Position numbers and translations under genes: made by a program. A stretch of DNA of 64,000 bases from Collinsella aerofaciens (GTDB taxonomy: Bacteria > Actinomycetota > Coriobacteriia > Coriobacteriales > Coriobacteriaceae): NCBI RefSeq assembly GCF_028207065.1, contig NZ_JAQLFP010000003.1:35482-99481 (forward strand), in the 5' to 3' direction. The notes under the pieces are model-generated. The model did no database searches. It was not told where the DNA came from and saw nothing but the letters and a program-made list of their open reading frames with translations. Below are positions 42,465 to 50,885 of the stretch, one piece after another (position 1 is the first letter of the stretch; each line of letters starts with the position of its first letter).

Positions 42465-43844
42465 ATGGATACTCAGACCACAACATATTCCGATGACGAG
42501 CTGACCGCAGCGCTTGCCGAGCACCTGGCGTCGCTCGGTCGCGACGACAGCTATCGCGTGGAGCGTGTACTTAAGCGCTCGTCCGTTGAAACAACCGAGC
42601 TCGTGTACTTTGAAGGAACCGGCGGTGGTTCGCTCGGCCCCTTTGTCCGTAAACGCATCGATGCTTCGGCTCAAATCGGCGGGGCATACGAGCGTCTGTT
42701 TGCCTCTCAGCGGGCAGGCAGGCGTTTTGAGCACCTGCCCAGAATCGTCGATTGTCGTCGTGTGGGCGACGAGCTCAACGTGGTTATGGAATACATCGAA
42801 GGGGAGACGCTCGGGGCGCTGGTGGACCGTCTGGGAGCCACCCCCGATTATGCACGTGAATTGTATCCTGCCCTATGCGATGCCGTGGGCGAGCTCCACG
42901 CCGGTTTTGCAATGGCGGGGGAGACGTCGGCGCCGGTGATCCATCGCGACCTCAAGCCGTCGAATATCATCGTGACGGGTGCCAACTATACGTCTGATGA
43001 CGGCCTGACGTTTTCGTCGCTGGTGATTATCGACTTGGGGATTGCGCGCGTATGGCGCGATGGTGCCGATGCCGACACCGTCAAGTTTGGCACGCGGCCC
43101 TATGCGCCGCCCGAGCAGTATGGGTTTGGGCAGACGAGCGTGCGCAGCGACGTCTACGCACTTGGCGCCCTGTTGTTCTTCTGCTTGACGGGAGTCGACC
43201 CTAAACCAGGGCTCGACATGCGCGAGCAATGCGAGGCGCGTGGCATTCCCACTCCACTTGCCGATGCCGTCTGCATGTCGATGGCGCTCGACCCGGCCAA
43301 GCGTTTTGCGAGTGCGGAGGCATTGGGACGGGCGACGCGCGCGGCATACGATCTGAGCCGCCCCGTGCGGCCTCCTGCGCCTGCGCCTGTCCGTACTCCG
43401 GCCTCGGAGACGGTGTTGATGCTCCAAGGGCTCCAGAACCCCGCAGGGCTTCCTAGGCCTGCCGCCTCCGCTGCATGCGGTCTGCTCTCTCGCGTTCCGG
43501 AGTCTCTGGGGCGCATTTGGAATACGCTTGTCTGCTTCTCCCTACTTGTGTTCTTTGCCGGAAGTCACTTTGCCGTCTTTCACCCCACGGGAGCAAACCA
43601 AAGCTACCCGACGTGGTTTCTCATAATCGAGTATTTTTTCTTTGTTGATGGCCTTATGGTGCTTATGCATTTTGTGCTGCTCGATAAGCGCCGTCTTCGT
43701 CGGCGATTCGCACTGCTCGACAGCTATCGCGGCAAGAAACTCGCGAAACTCTGGCTCAAGGCATTGGGTGTGCTGCTCCTATGCATGATCGTCATAGTCG
43801 CGGTTGCCAATGCGACCGGCGTCGTCGATACCTCCGCTACCTAA
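42465..43844 (+). CDS. Membrane-associated Ser/Thr protein kinase
   Basis: A 459-residue protein. The Hanks-type kinase domain covers about residues 25-300: VMEYIEGETLG near 108, catalytic loop HRDLKPSNIIVT near 161, DLGIAR near 192 (DFG variant DLG), and activation segment to APPEQYGFGQTSVRSDVYALGALLF near 212. The glycine-rich loop is poorly preserved. Two C-terminal hydrophobic segments (about 350-370 and 385-405) plus a third near the end suggest membrane attachment; there are no PASTA repeats. Start uncertain: ATG 42465 has GGAGG only 2 nt upstream, and ATGs at 42453 and 42456 are alternatives. Confidence 0.82.
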   Translation: MDTQTTTYSDDELTAALAEHLASLGRDDSYRVERVLKRSSVETTELVYFEGTGGGSLGPFVRKRIDASAQIGGAYERLFASQRAGRRFEHLPRIVDCRRVGDELNVVMEYIEGETLGALVDRLGATPDYARELYPALCDAVGELHAGFAMAGETSAPVIHRDLKPSNIIVTGANYTSDDGLTFSSLVIIDLGIARVWRDGADADTVKFGTRPYAPPEQYGFGQTSVRSDVYALGALLFFCLTGVDPKPGLDMREQCEARGIPTPLADAVCMSMALDPAKRFASAEALGRATRAAYDLSRPVRPPAPAPVRTPASETVLMLQGLQNPAGLPRPAASAACGLLSRVPESLGRIWNTLVCFSLLVFFAGSHFAVFHPTGANQSYPTWFLIIEYFFFVDGLMVLMHFVLLDKRRLRRRFALLDSYRGKKLAKLWLKALGVLLLCMIVIVAVANATGVVDTSAT

Positions 43845-43849
43845 AAGAA

Positions 43850-43872
43850 AAGGGCCCCATTGGGGCCCTTTG
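43850..43872. terminator. Bidirectional terminator between convergent genes
   Basis: AAAGGGCCCCA and TGGGGCCCTTT form an almost loopless perfect stem with A and T runs on both sides, ending both the kinase gene and the minus-strand wall-hydrolase gene. Confidence 0.75.
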
Positions 43873-43881
43873 CAGTTGCGC

Positions 43882-45015
43882 TTAGATGCGGTTCATCTGA
43901 GCGGCGACTTTGTTGTACCAGTCCTGCCACGTGGGCGGGCAGTACTTTTTGGCCGCTGCCGGGGTAAGGGTGGAGCCGTAGTTGGCGCCCAGATAGGCAA
44001 CGTGAGCGGAGATGCCCTCGCTCCAGCTGCCAAAGCTGCGCCAACCGCCGCCACGGGCACTCCAGCCCCAGGCGTTGTAAGAATTGGCGCAATAAGCACC
44101 CTTGGTGCTCTCGATGCAGGCGATGGCGGGGGACCAACGGGGGTCGACACCGGTATTCCAAGCGGCGACGGCAAAGTTATAGCCCTGGCCTGCCATGGGG
44201 GAGCCGGCGAGATAATTGTCGATGCGGCTCGTCCACTCATTGATGAACGAATCGTAATCGGAGCTACCGGTATTGGCGTTGTTCACCGTGGTGTCGATGG
44301 TGGTGTTGGTGTTGGTGGCCTGGCTGCTGGAATTGCTGCCGCTTACGCCCTCGCCCGAGAGCTTCTCGGCGGCGGCGGCCTTATCGGCCTCAAGCTTGGC
44401 AAGCTCGGCGGCATTTTCCTGCTCGGCTTTTGCCTGCGCCTCGCTGCGGAGCTGCTGGGCCTGAGCCAACGCATCCTCGGCGTTTTTCTGCTCTGCCTCA
44501 AGCTGAGACTTGGCCTGCTGGAGCTCAGCCTTGTTCTGCTCGAGTTCGGTTTGCATGTTATTGAGCTGTTCGATCTCGTCGACGCTCGAGCTCGTGATCT
44601 GGTTGGTGTATTTGCAGGTCGTGATGAACTCACCCAGGCTCTGCGCATTGACCAGGAAGCTCACGATGGGATTGGTGCCTTTCTGATACTTGTACAGATC
44701 GCGCATGGCGGAGCTTGCCTTGGCCTGCTGCTCGGGAAGCTTAGCCTCGATTTCCTCGATGCTTGCCTCATTGGAGTCAATCTGCTTTTGCAGGTCATCG
44801 AGTTTGGTGCGGGCGTCGTTGTAGGCGCTCGTGGCGGCTTCGATCTTCTGCTGCGCTGCGGAAAGCTGGTCCTGCGTTGCCTGCGAGGCGGCATACGCCG
44901 CAACGGGGGAGAGCATCGGCGTGGCCGTCAGCGCAACGGCGAGCGCGGCGCTCGTGATGATACGAGCCGGCTTCGACGCAATGAGCGCTGCGGCGCGATG
45001 ATTCGAATGCTGCAT
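43882..45015 (-). CDS. Secreted PcsB-like coiled-coil protein with lysozyme-like C-terminal domain
   Basis: A 377-residue secreted protein. A signal peptide (about residues 18-42, ending AYAA) precedes a PcsB-like coiled coil (about 45-225; SQATQDQLSAAQQKIEAATSAYNDARTKLDDLQKQI ... LEADKAAAAEKL). An S/N/T-rich linker follows, then a C-terminal domain (about 255-377; YLAGSPMAGQGYNFAVAAWNTGVDPRWSPAIACIESTKGAYC, NAWGWSARGGGWRSFGSWSEGISAHVAYL) resembling glucosaminidase/lysozyme-fold cell-wall hydrolases with the catalytic glutamate in IESTKG. It probably splits peptidoglycan at division under coiled-coil control. ATG 45015 follows AGAGGGA. Confidence 0.8.
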   Translation of the reverse strand: MQHSNHRAAALIASKPARIITSAALAVALTATPMLSPVAAYAASQATQDQLSAAQQKIEAATSAYNDARTKLDDLQKQIDSNEASIEEIEAKLPEQQAKASSAMRDLYKYQKGTNPIVSFLVNAQSLGEFITTCKYTNQITSSSVDEIEQLNNMQTELEQNKAELQQAKSQLEAEQKNAEDALAQAQQLRSEAQAKAEQENAAELAKLEADKAAAAEKLSGEGVSGSNSSSQATNTNTTIDTTVNNANTGSSDYDSFINEWTSRIDNYLAGSPMAGQGYNFAVAAWNTGVDPRWSPAIACIESTKGAYCANSYNAWGWSARGGGWRSFGSWSEGISAHVAYLGANYGSTLTPAAAKKYCPPTWQDWYNKVAAQMNRI

Positions 45016-45085
45016 CCAGTCCCTCTGCAATCAATCGTAGGTTATGGTTCGAACGGTATTCTACTACTGCTTTCGACCTCAACTT

Positions 45086-45122
45086 GAACCTTAAAGGTTC
45101 CAAAGGGTCAAGTTGAACTTGA
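45086..45122. promoter_or_regulatory. Two adjacent MerR/SoxR-like palindromes
   Basis: GAACCTT-A-AAGGTTC (45086-45100) and TCAAGTT-G-AACTTGA (45108-45122) are perfect 15-bp palindromes 7 bp apart, with related half-sites at 45078-45086 and 45173-45185. The second resembles the SoxR/MerR-type box CCTCAAGTT-AACTTGAGG. The region lies between two divergent genes (45016-45437), whose remaining sequence holds a promoter for the ligase gene. Confidence 0.4.
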
Positions 45123-45351
45123 GGCTTTGGCTTTGACCTGCAGTTATGATGAATTGTTGAGAAACCATAGAGTTCAACTTTAACGTTACGGGGGCCTGTC
45201 CGAGAGGGTTTTTGTTTATCAAAAGTCGCCTCACGTGGGGAAAGATGCAATCGTGGGCAAGAAATGAGACTTGACGACGTGGATGCCCGGCATGGGCGGC
45301 GGAGGAGCAGGCAAACTGCTTCGCCTTGTTTGCCATAGATACGGTGGAGCT

Positions 45352-45381
45352 TTGGGCGCCGGCGGCTTGGCACGCTAGAAT
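45352..45381 (+). promoter_or_regulatory. Promoter of the D-aspartate ligase-like gene
   Basis: TTGGGC (45352-45357), an 18-nt spacer and TAGAAT (45376-45381) lie 57 nt before the start. Confidence 0.4.
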
Positions 45382-45437
45382 AAATCAGTTGCGCAAAGAC
45401 CGCCCGTTGTGTGGGCAGTTCATGATAGGAAGTTTCC

Positions 45438-46694
45438 ATGGCATTGCAGTTTACAGAGCGCGAGTTCATTCCCGTGCTGCTCGGTGGCGACATCAACGCC
45501 TATTCGGTGGCGCGCGCCTTCTACGAGGAGTACCAGGTCAAGAGCCTGGTCTTTGGCAAGTACCAGACGGGTCCCGCGTACCGCAGCCAGATTATCGACT
45601 ACACGCCCAACGTGGATATCGATACCATGCCCGTGATGCTCAGGACCGTCAACGGCATTGCCCAAGCGCATGCCGATAAGACGATTGTCCTTGTGGGCTG
45701 TGGCGATAACTATGTTGCCCTCGTGGCTCAGGCCAAGGATGCCCATGAGTTGGCGGATAACATCGTCGCGCCTTACGCTCCCTATAGCATGCTTGAGCAG
45801 TGTCAGAAGAAGGAGATCTTCTACGAGCTGTGCGAGAAGCATGGCGTGCCCTATCCGCATACCTTTACCTTCACCATGGCGATGCTGAACGCCCAAGGCG
45901 AGGCGCCTGCCGAAGTGCTCGACCAGATCGATTTTCCCTACCCGATGATTCTGAAGCCTTCTGACGGCATCATGTGGTGGCAGCACGAGTTCGAGGGCCA
46001 GAAAAAGGCCTATGAGATTGCCGACCGTGCCGAGTTGGAACAGGTCATTCGCGACTCGTATGCCAGCGGCTACACCGACGACCTGATCTTGCAGGATCGC
46101 GTGCCCGGCAATGACGAGTACATGCGCGTGCTCACCAGTTATTCCGACCGCAACGGCAAGGTGCGCATGATGTGCCTGGGTCACGTGCTGCTCGAGGAGC
46201 ATCAGCCTCACGGTGTCGGCAACCACGCCTGTATCATCACCGAGCCCAATGACGAGCTCATGGGCGGCGTGCGCAAGTTGCTCGAGGACCTTCACTTTGT
46301 GGGCTATTCCAACTTTGACGTTAAGTACGACGAGCGCGACGGCTCGTTTAAGTTCTTCGATTTCAACACGCGCCAAGGTCGCAGCAACTACTACGTCACT
46401 AACAGCGGCTTTAACGTTGCCAAGTATGTGGTGGACGAGTATGTGTTCAACCGCCCGTTTGAGCCGGAGTTTGTGACGGCGCAGGACGAGGCGCTGTGGA
46501 TGGTCGTCCCCATGGGCGTCGTCGACAAGTACGTCAAGGATCCCGAGCTGCGCGCTAAGGTGCATCGCCTGGACAAGGAAGGCAAGGGCGCCGACCCTTC
46601 GTTTATGAAGGGCGACTTTGTCTTTAACCGCTGGCTGCGCATGTGGCACACCAAGCTGCGCCACTTTAAGCTGTTCAAGACGTATTACAAGTAG
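45438..46694 (+). CDS. ATP-grasp D-aspartate ligase-like enzyme
   Basis: A 418-residue cytosolic ATP-grasp enzyme. Its N-terminal block EFIPVLLGGDINAYSVARAFYEEY and the GCGDNYVALVAQ ... IVAPYAPYSMLEQCQKKEIFYELCEKHGVPYPHTF pattern closely follow D-aspartate ligase (Aslfm) of Enterococcus, which adds D-Asp to the lysine side chain of peptidoglycan precursors (recalled comparison). ATP-grasp features include YPMILKPSDGIMWWQHEFEGQKK near 170 and FKFFDFNTRQGRSNYY near 300. The next gene is an aspartate racemase-like protein that could supply D-Asp, which supports the assignment. Confidence 0.8.
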   Translation: MALQFTEREFIPVLLGGDINAYSVARAFYEEYQVKSLVFGKYQTGPAYRSQIIDYTPNVDIDTMPVMLRTVNGIAQAHADKTIVLVGCGDNYVALVAQAKDAHELADNIVAPYAPYSMLEQCQKKEIFYELCEKHGVPYPHTFTFTMAMLNAQGEAPAEVLDQIDFPYPMILKPSDGIMWWQHEFEGQKKAYEIADRAELEQVIRDSYASGYTDDLILQDRVPGNDEYMRVLTSYSDRNGKVRMMCLGHVLLEEHQPHGVGNHACIITEPNDELMGGVRKLLEDLHFVGYSNFDVKYDERDGSFKFFDFNTRQGRSNYYVTNSGFNVAKYVVDEYVFNRPFEPEFVTAQDEALWMVVPMGVVDKYVKDPELRAKVHRLDKEGKGADPSFMKGDFVFNRWLRMWHTKLRHFKLFKTYYK

Positions 46695-46778
46695 ATGAGT
46701 GCGGCGCCCGTCCGGTTTACATCGGGCGGGCGCGGGTATGATACGCGCAATTGCGCAAGCGTCACCAAGGAGGCGGCG

Positions 46779-47525
46779 ATGGAAAAGCTGGGAGTTATCG
46801 GCGGCATGGGCGCCGAGGCCACGTCGTATTACTACGACCAGGTAGTGCGTCATACGGCTGCTGCCTGCGATCAGGATCATATCGACATGGTGGTGCTCTC
46901 CAAGTCGACCATGCCCGACCGCACGCTGGCCATTAAGACTGGCGAGCACGCCAAGCTGCTGGCGACCATGAAAGAGTGTGCCCAGGCACTCGAGTCGCTG
47001 GGCTGTGCGCACATTGCCATTCCCTGCAACACGTCACACTACTTCTACGACCAGATCCAGTCGTTTACGAAGGTGCCGATTATCCACATGCCGCGTGAGT
47101 CGGTGCGCTATGCCCTTGCGGGTGCGGTGATGGGGGAGTGCGAGTTCGACCCCAACCTGAGTATGCCGGCCGAGCCGGTGCGCAAGATTGGCATCATGGG
47201 CACCGACGGAACCGTGGGCGCGGGCGTCTACGGCCGCGAATGCGAGGCTGCGGGTGTGGAGGTCGTCTATCCCGGCGAGAAACGTCAGAACGATGTGATG
47301 TCGCTTATCTACGATGATGTGAAAGCCGGACGTGAGCCCGATATGGATAAGTTCGACCGTGTGATGTGGGAGTTCGCCCGTAGCGGCTGCGACCGTGTCA
47401 TTCTGGCCTGCACCGAGCTATCGGTGCTGCAGAAGTATCGAGAGATGCCCGAGATCACCCTCGATGCTATGGATGTCCTGGTGCGCGAATCCATCATCCG
47501 CAGCGGCGCCCCCTACCGCCTCTAG
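46779..47525 (+). CDS. Aspartate/glutamate racemase-family protein
   Basis: A 248-residue cofactor-independent racemase: MEKLGVIGGMGAEATSYYYDQVV at the start, IPCNTSHYFYDQIQ near residue 88 (first catalytic cysteine), GIMGTDGTVGAGVY near 148 and ILACTELSVLQ near 209 (second catalytic cysteine). Both cysteines are present, so it is likely active. Located 84 nt after the ATP-grasp ligase, it probably makes D-aspartate for cell-wall cross-bridges. AAGGAGG precedes ATG 46779; the longer upstream frame is not needed. Confidence 0.85.
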   Translation: MEKLGVIGGMGAEATSYYYDQVVRHTAAACDQDHIDMVVLSKSTMPDRTLAIKTGEHAKLLATMKECAQALESLGCAHIAIPCNTSHYFYDQIQSFTKVPIIHMPRESVRYALAGAVMGECEFDPNLSMPAEPVRKIGIMGTDGTVGAGVYGRECEAAGVEVVYPGEKRQNDVMSLIYDDVKAGREPDMDKFDRVMWEFARSGCDRVILACTELSVLQKYREMPEITLDAMDVLVRESIIRSGAPYRL

Positions 47526-47530
47526 CTTCC

Positions 47531-47560
47531 GACCTGTCAAAAAAGGACAGGTTAATTTTG
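47531..47560 (+). terminator. First hairpin after the racemase gene
   Basis: ACCTGTC-AAAAAAG-GACAGGT is a 7-bp hairpin followed by TAATTTTGG. Confidence 0.5.
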
Positions 47561-47584
47561 GTAGGTTTTATCTGGTGAAACAGT

Positions 47585-47624
47585 AAAGGCCTCGGCTCGT
47601 TTGGTGCGAGCCGAGGCCTTTTGC
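47585..47624. terminator. Bidirectional terminator between racemase and ecfT
   Basis: AAAGGCCTCGGCTCG and CGAGCCGAGGCCTTTT form a 14-15-bp perfect stem with A and T runs, serving both converging transcripts. Confidence 0.85.
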
Positions 47625-47650
47625 GTTGGGCGGTTGCTGCCGGTGGCGAA

Positions 47651-48397
47651 CTAGAACAGGAAGCCGATGGCGATGAGGGCGATGCTGACGATGAGCACGG
47701 CGATGTCCAGGCCCTTGATGGGGTAGCGCTTGTACGAGCTGGCGCGTGTACGCAGATAGAAGCCGCGCTGTTCTGCCGCCAAGGCTGTGGCATCGGTCTT
47801 GCCCACGCTCGAGATGAGCAGTGGCACGCACAGTGGCAGCATGAGCTTAAGCTTCTTGATGGGGTTCTTGGTGTCGTACTCGACGCCGCGTGCGGTCTGC
47901 GCTTCCATGATGGCGTTCATCTCCTGACCAAACACCGGCACAAAGCGTAGCGCCGTGGTAAAGGTGAAGGCATAGCGATACGGCACGTGCAGCACCTCGA
48001 CGCAGGCGTTGGCAAGGTCGTTGAGCTTGGTCACCATGAGCATGAGGATGAGTGGTAACGCCACGCCCAGCAGGCGCAGGCAGGCCTTCGATCCCGTGAT
48101 GAGGCCCGTGTCGGTGATAAAGCCCCACACCACGTTGCCATCGCGCATAAAGGCTAGCTGGAGCACCAGCATGATAAGCGCGAGCGGAATCAGCAACTTG
48201 AGCAACGAGAACAGACGGTCGACGACGCCGGCATAGGCACCCAGCGCAAGGGTGAGTGCCAAAAAGCCCAGCAGCGCCACGTAGGTGTCGGACAAGAAGA
48301 TGCCGACGATGATGGCGGCGGCGAGGCCCAGTTTGACGACGGGGTTCAAACGATGCAGTAGCGTATCGCCCGGCATGTAGTCGATGACGTTAACCAC
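47651..48397 (-). CDS. ecfT: ECF transporter transmembrane component EcfT
   Basis: A 248-residue membrane protein with five or six hydrophobic segments. It couples the S component to the ATPases of an energy-coupling-factor importer. The CbiQ/EcfT pattern includes DYMPGDTLLHRLNPVVKL near residue 6 and the cytosolic coupling segments with A-R-G motifs, here MEAQTARGVEY near 155 and ALAAEQRGFYLRTRASSYK near 200. The start is GTG 48397 with AAGGAG upstream, overlapping the ATPase gene by 8 nt; ATG 48430 would place the start before this ribosome binding site. Confidence 0.88.
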   Translation of the reverse strand: MVNVIDYMPGDTLLHRLNPVVKLGLAAAIIVGIFLSDTYVALLGFLALTLALGAYAGVVDRLFSLLKLLIPLALIMLVLQLAFMRDGNVVWGFITDTGLITGSKACLRLLGVALPLILMLMVTKLNDLANACVEVLHVPYRYAFTFTTALRFVPVFGQEMNAIMEAQTARGVEYDTKNPIKKLKLMLPLCVPLLISSVGKTDATALAAEQRGFYLRTRASSYKRYPIKGLDIAVLIVSIALIAIGFLF

Positions 48398-50141
48398 GGT
48401 GGACCATCTCCTTGGTAATTCGAACGACATCGGTGACCTCGCTCACCTGCGCAAAAGCGGGCGAGACGGAAGGTGCCAGACGGCGCGAGAGTTCAATAAC
48501 CTGGGGAGGCTCCACGTAGGCACGCCGCATGAGATCGATGTTCGAGAATAGCTCGTGCGTGCGGCCGCGGTCGAGGATGCGACCGTCGGCCATTACCACA
48601 ATGCGCTCGGCAAAGTCGGAAACGACTTCCATGTCGTGACAGACCATAATCACGGCGCAGCCGCGCTCGGCCATGGTGCGCACCGTTTCCATGACGGTCA
48701 TGCACTCGCGGTAATCAAGGCCGCTCGTGGGCTCGTCGAGCACGACGATCTTGGGCTCAACAACTACGACGGAGGCAAGCGCCACCATTTGTCGCTGGCC
48801 GCGCGAAAGCGAGAAAGGTGCCTCATCGGCAGGCAGGCCAAAGCGGTCGATAACGAGTCGAGCGCGACGCAGAGCCTCGGCACGGTCGATGCCGGCAAGC
48901 TCCAGGCCAAAAGCGACCTCGTCGAGTACGGTATCCTTGCAGATCTGGCGGTCGGGGTTTTGGAAGAGGGTTGCGACTTCGCGGGCGATGCGGCTCGTGG
49001 GAACGGCTGCGGTGTCCAGCCCCGTAACGCGCACGCTGCCCGAGGCGGGCTTAAGCAGGCCTGTGAGCAGCTTGGTGAGCGTGGTCTTGCCGGCACCGTT
49101 CTGGCCGACGATGCCCACGAGCTCGCCGGGATAGAGGGTCAGGTTGAGGTCGTGTACGGCGGCGCCGCCATTGGGATAGGCAAACTCAACGTGATCGAAG
49201 GTGAGCACGGGCTCGGCGTCCTTGGCGTGCGGGCGCAACGACGGTGCATGCGGGGAGCCGGCGGGCGCCTGGGCTTCGCTGGCCGCGTGTGCGGGGTCGA
49301 CAATGCCCGAAATCAGGCGCTCGGCCTCATCGACATCCAAGCAAGGGGTACCGCTTACCAGGCCATCGGCCTCGAGGCTATTGAAGATACGCGTGACGCG
49401 AGGGCAGTCGACGCCGATGGCACGGAGCTCGTCGGTATGCCCGAAAACCTCGTGTGGCTCGCCCTGCAGCGCGATTTCGCCATGGTTGAGCACGAGCACG
49501 CGGTTGCAGTACTCCGAGAGCAGGGCGACCTTTTGCTCAACGACGACGATGGTGATTCCAAGTGTGCGGTTTGCCTCACGCAGCGTCTCGAAGACCAACG
49601 TGGAGCTGGCGGGGTCGAGTGCCGCGGTGGGCTCGTCGAGAACCAAGACGCGCGGACGCATGGCGAGGATGGCGGCGATGGCTACCTTTTGCTTCTGTCC
49701 GCCCGAAAGGGTGGCGATCTCGCGGTCGCGCAGGTCGCTGATGCCGACGGTCTCGAGCGTTTCGCTCACGCGCTGCTCGATCTGGTCGTGGGGAACGCCA
49801 AAGTTCTCGAGGCCAAAGAGCATCTCGTCCTCGACGACCGAGGCGACCATCTGCGTGTCGATATCCTGCAGCACGCTGCCGACGATTTGCGACACGTCGG
49901 TGAGCGAGGCTTCGCAGGTGTCGTGGCCGTCCACGGTGACGGAGCCAAAAAAGGTGCCGGTGTAGTGGTGAGGCACGGCGCCCGAGAGGCAGGCGGCAAG
50001 TGTGGACTTGCCGGCGCCCGAAGGACCGATAATGCCGATGAAATCGCCCTGATGCACATTAAACGACACGTGGGCGAGCGCGGGCTCGGGTGCGCTGCCA
50101 TATGAGAACGAGACGTCATCGACGCTGATGATCGTTTCCAT
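48390..50141 (-). CDS. Fused double ATP-binding protein of the ECF transporter (EcfA-EcfA')
   Basis: A 583-residue cytosolic ATPase with two full ABC domains in one chain, replacing the EcfA/EcfA' heterodimer. First domain (about 1-265): Walker A GPSGAGKST near 39, signature LSGGQKQKVAIA near 146, Walker B LVLDEPTAALDP. Second (about 310-560): GQNGAGKTT near 339, LSRGQRQMVALASV near 444 (an SRGQ variant of the signature) and VVLDEPTSGLDY. It powers uptake by the S component encoded upstream, separated by a 126-nt gap with a long hairpin. Confidence 0.92.
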   Translation of the reverse strand: METIISVDDVSFSYGSAPEPALAHVSFNVHQGDFIGIIGPSGAGKSTLAACLSGAVPHHYTGTFFGSVTVDGHDTCEASLTDVSQIVGSVLQDIDTQMVASVVEDEMLFGLENFGVPHDQIEQRVSETLETVGISDLRDREIATLSGGQKQKVAIAAILAMRPRVLVLDEPTAALDPASSTLVFETLREANRTLGITIVVVEQKVALLSEYCNRVLVLNHGEIALQGEPHEVFGHTDELRAIGVDCPRVTRIFNSLEADGLVSGTPCLDVDEAERLISGIVDPAHAASEAQAPAGSPHAPSLRPHAKDAEPVLTFDHVEFAYPNGGAAVHDLNLTLYPGELVGIVGQNGAGKTTLTKLLTGLLKPASGSVRVTGLDTAAVPTSRIAREVATLFQNPDRQICKDTVLDEVAFGLELAGIDRAEALRRARLVIDRFGLPADEAPFSLSRGQRQMVALASVVVVEPKIVVLDEPTSGLDYRECMTVMETVRTMAERGCAVIMVCHDMEVVSDFAERIVVMADGRILDRGRTHELFSNIDLMRRAYVEPPQVIELSRRLAPSVSPAFAQVSEVTDVVRITKEMVHRG

Positions 50142-50159
50142 GAATACCTTTCATAGTCG

Positions 50160-50203
50160 TTGGGGACGTTCTTACATGACTAGTCGTTAAAGAACGTCCC
50201 CAA
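50160..50203. repeat. 14-bp hairpin between the ECF S and ATPase genes
   Basis: TTGGGGACGTTCTT (50160-50173) pairs perfectly with AAGAACGTCCCCAA (50190-50203); the loop contains GACTAGTC, itself a palindrome. There is no U-tract. A related TTTGGGACAGTCTTTG follows at 50213-50228, suggesting a REP-like sequence. Confidence 0.55.
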
Positions 50204-50267
50204 GAGCTAGTTGTTTGGGACAGTCTTTGCTGGTGGAGCGTCGGGATGGCTCGTAAAGCCGAGCAGG

Positions 50268-50840
50268 TTAGTTGAGCTTCAGGGCCTTCTGAATGGGCAG
50301 ATAGAGGGCGCCGACCAGGATGGCGTTAAAGACGGCGGTCATGGCGACGACGGGCAGCATGGCTGCGGCGAGCTCGCCCACCACGCCGAGCATGGCCATT
50401 TTGATAACCATGAAGATGACGCCCGAGACGAAGGTGGTCACGAACGTTGCGACAACGGCGACGGCGGGCTTGACCTGACCGCCCTTAGCAGCGGCGTTGA
50501 CAATGGCGGCCATGAGCATGGCGGCGATACCCTCGGCGGCAAAATCGACAAACGGCGAGGTGGTGGTGATCTGGATCACGGCGGCCGAGATGAGGCCGAT
50601 GACGAGCGCCTGGCCAATGTTGGGGCGAATGACCAGGATGGTGAGGCAGAAGGCCGAGATGATGAACTCGGGGCTGATCATGCCGCCCGAGATGCCCGAG
50701 ATGGCCTTGCCGACGGTGAAGTTGAGGATGAAGCCGGCGGCAAGCAGGATGGCGAGCAGGACAAGGGCACGGATATCGAGCTTACCGCGGTCGGCGGTCT
50801 GGACGGTACGGGGCTGGGCGGCGGTGGTGTTCTGAGACAT
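50268..50840 (-). CDS. ECF transporter S component, probable tryptophan-specific
   Basis: A 190-residue membrane protein with about six hydrophobic segments after a polar N-terminus (MSQNTTAAQPRTVQTADRGKLD). The layout (LVLLAILLAAGFILNFTVGKAI; GISGGMISPEFIISAFCLTILVIRPNIGQALVIGLISAAVIQITTTSPFVDF) is that of an ECF substrate-binding subunit. Substrate choice is inferred from the upstream leader, which carries three consecutive tryptophan codons and an attenuator, so tryptophan (or a derivative) uptake is most likely. AAAGGA lies 8 nt before the ATG. The ATPase and EcfT genes follow. Confidence 0.82.
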   Translation of the reverse strand: MSQNTTAAQPRTVQTADRGKLDIRALVLLAILLAAGFILNFTVGKAISGISGGMISPEFIISAFCLTILVIRPNIGQALVIGLISAAVIQITTTSPFVDFAAEGIAAMLMAAIVNAAAKGGQVKPAVAVVATFVTTFVSGVIFMVIKMAMLGVVGELAAAMLPVVAMTAVFNAILVGALYLPIQKALKLN

Positions 50841-50885
50841 GGTGAAAGTCCTTTCAAAAAGGGGAGTGCAAGAAAAAACGGAGGC

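Noticed and set aside
42429-42465. Leaderless transcription of the protein kinase gene
   Set aside because: TATGAT lies 7 nt before ATG 42465 and the ribosome binding site spacing is poor, but there is no matching -35, so the evidence is too thin.
43804-45087. Plus-strand frame overlapping the kinase end and the PcsB-like gene
   Set aside because: Glycine/leucine-rich antisense frame; the minus-strand reading gives a signal peptide, coiled coil and hydrolase domain.
48555-50105. Long plus-strand open frame opposite the ECF ATPase gene
   Set aside because: It is the antisense shadow of a gene with complete ABC motifs, lacks a credible ribosome binding site and has the repetitive V/G/D/L composition typical of reverse-strand frames in high-GC genes.
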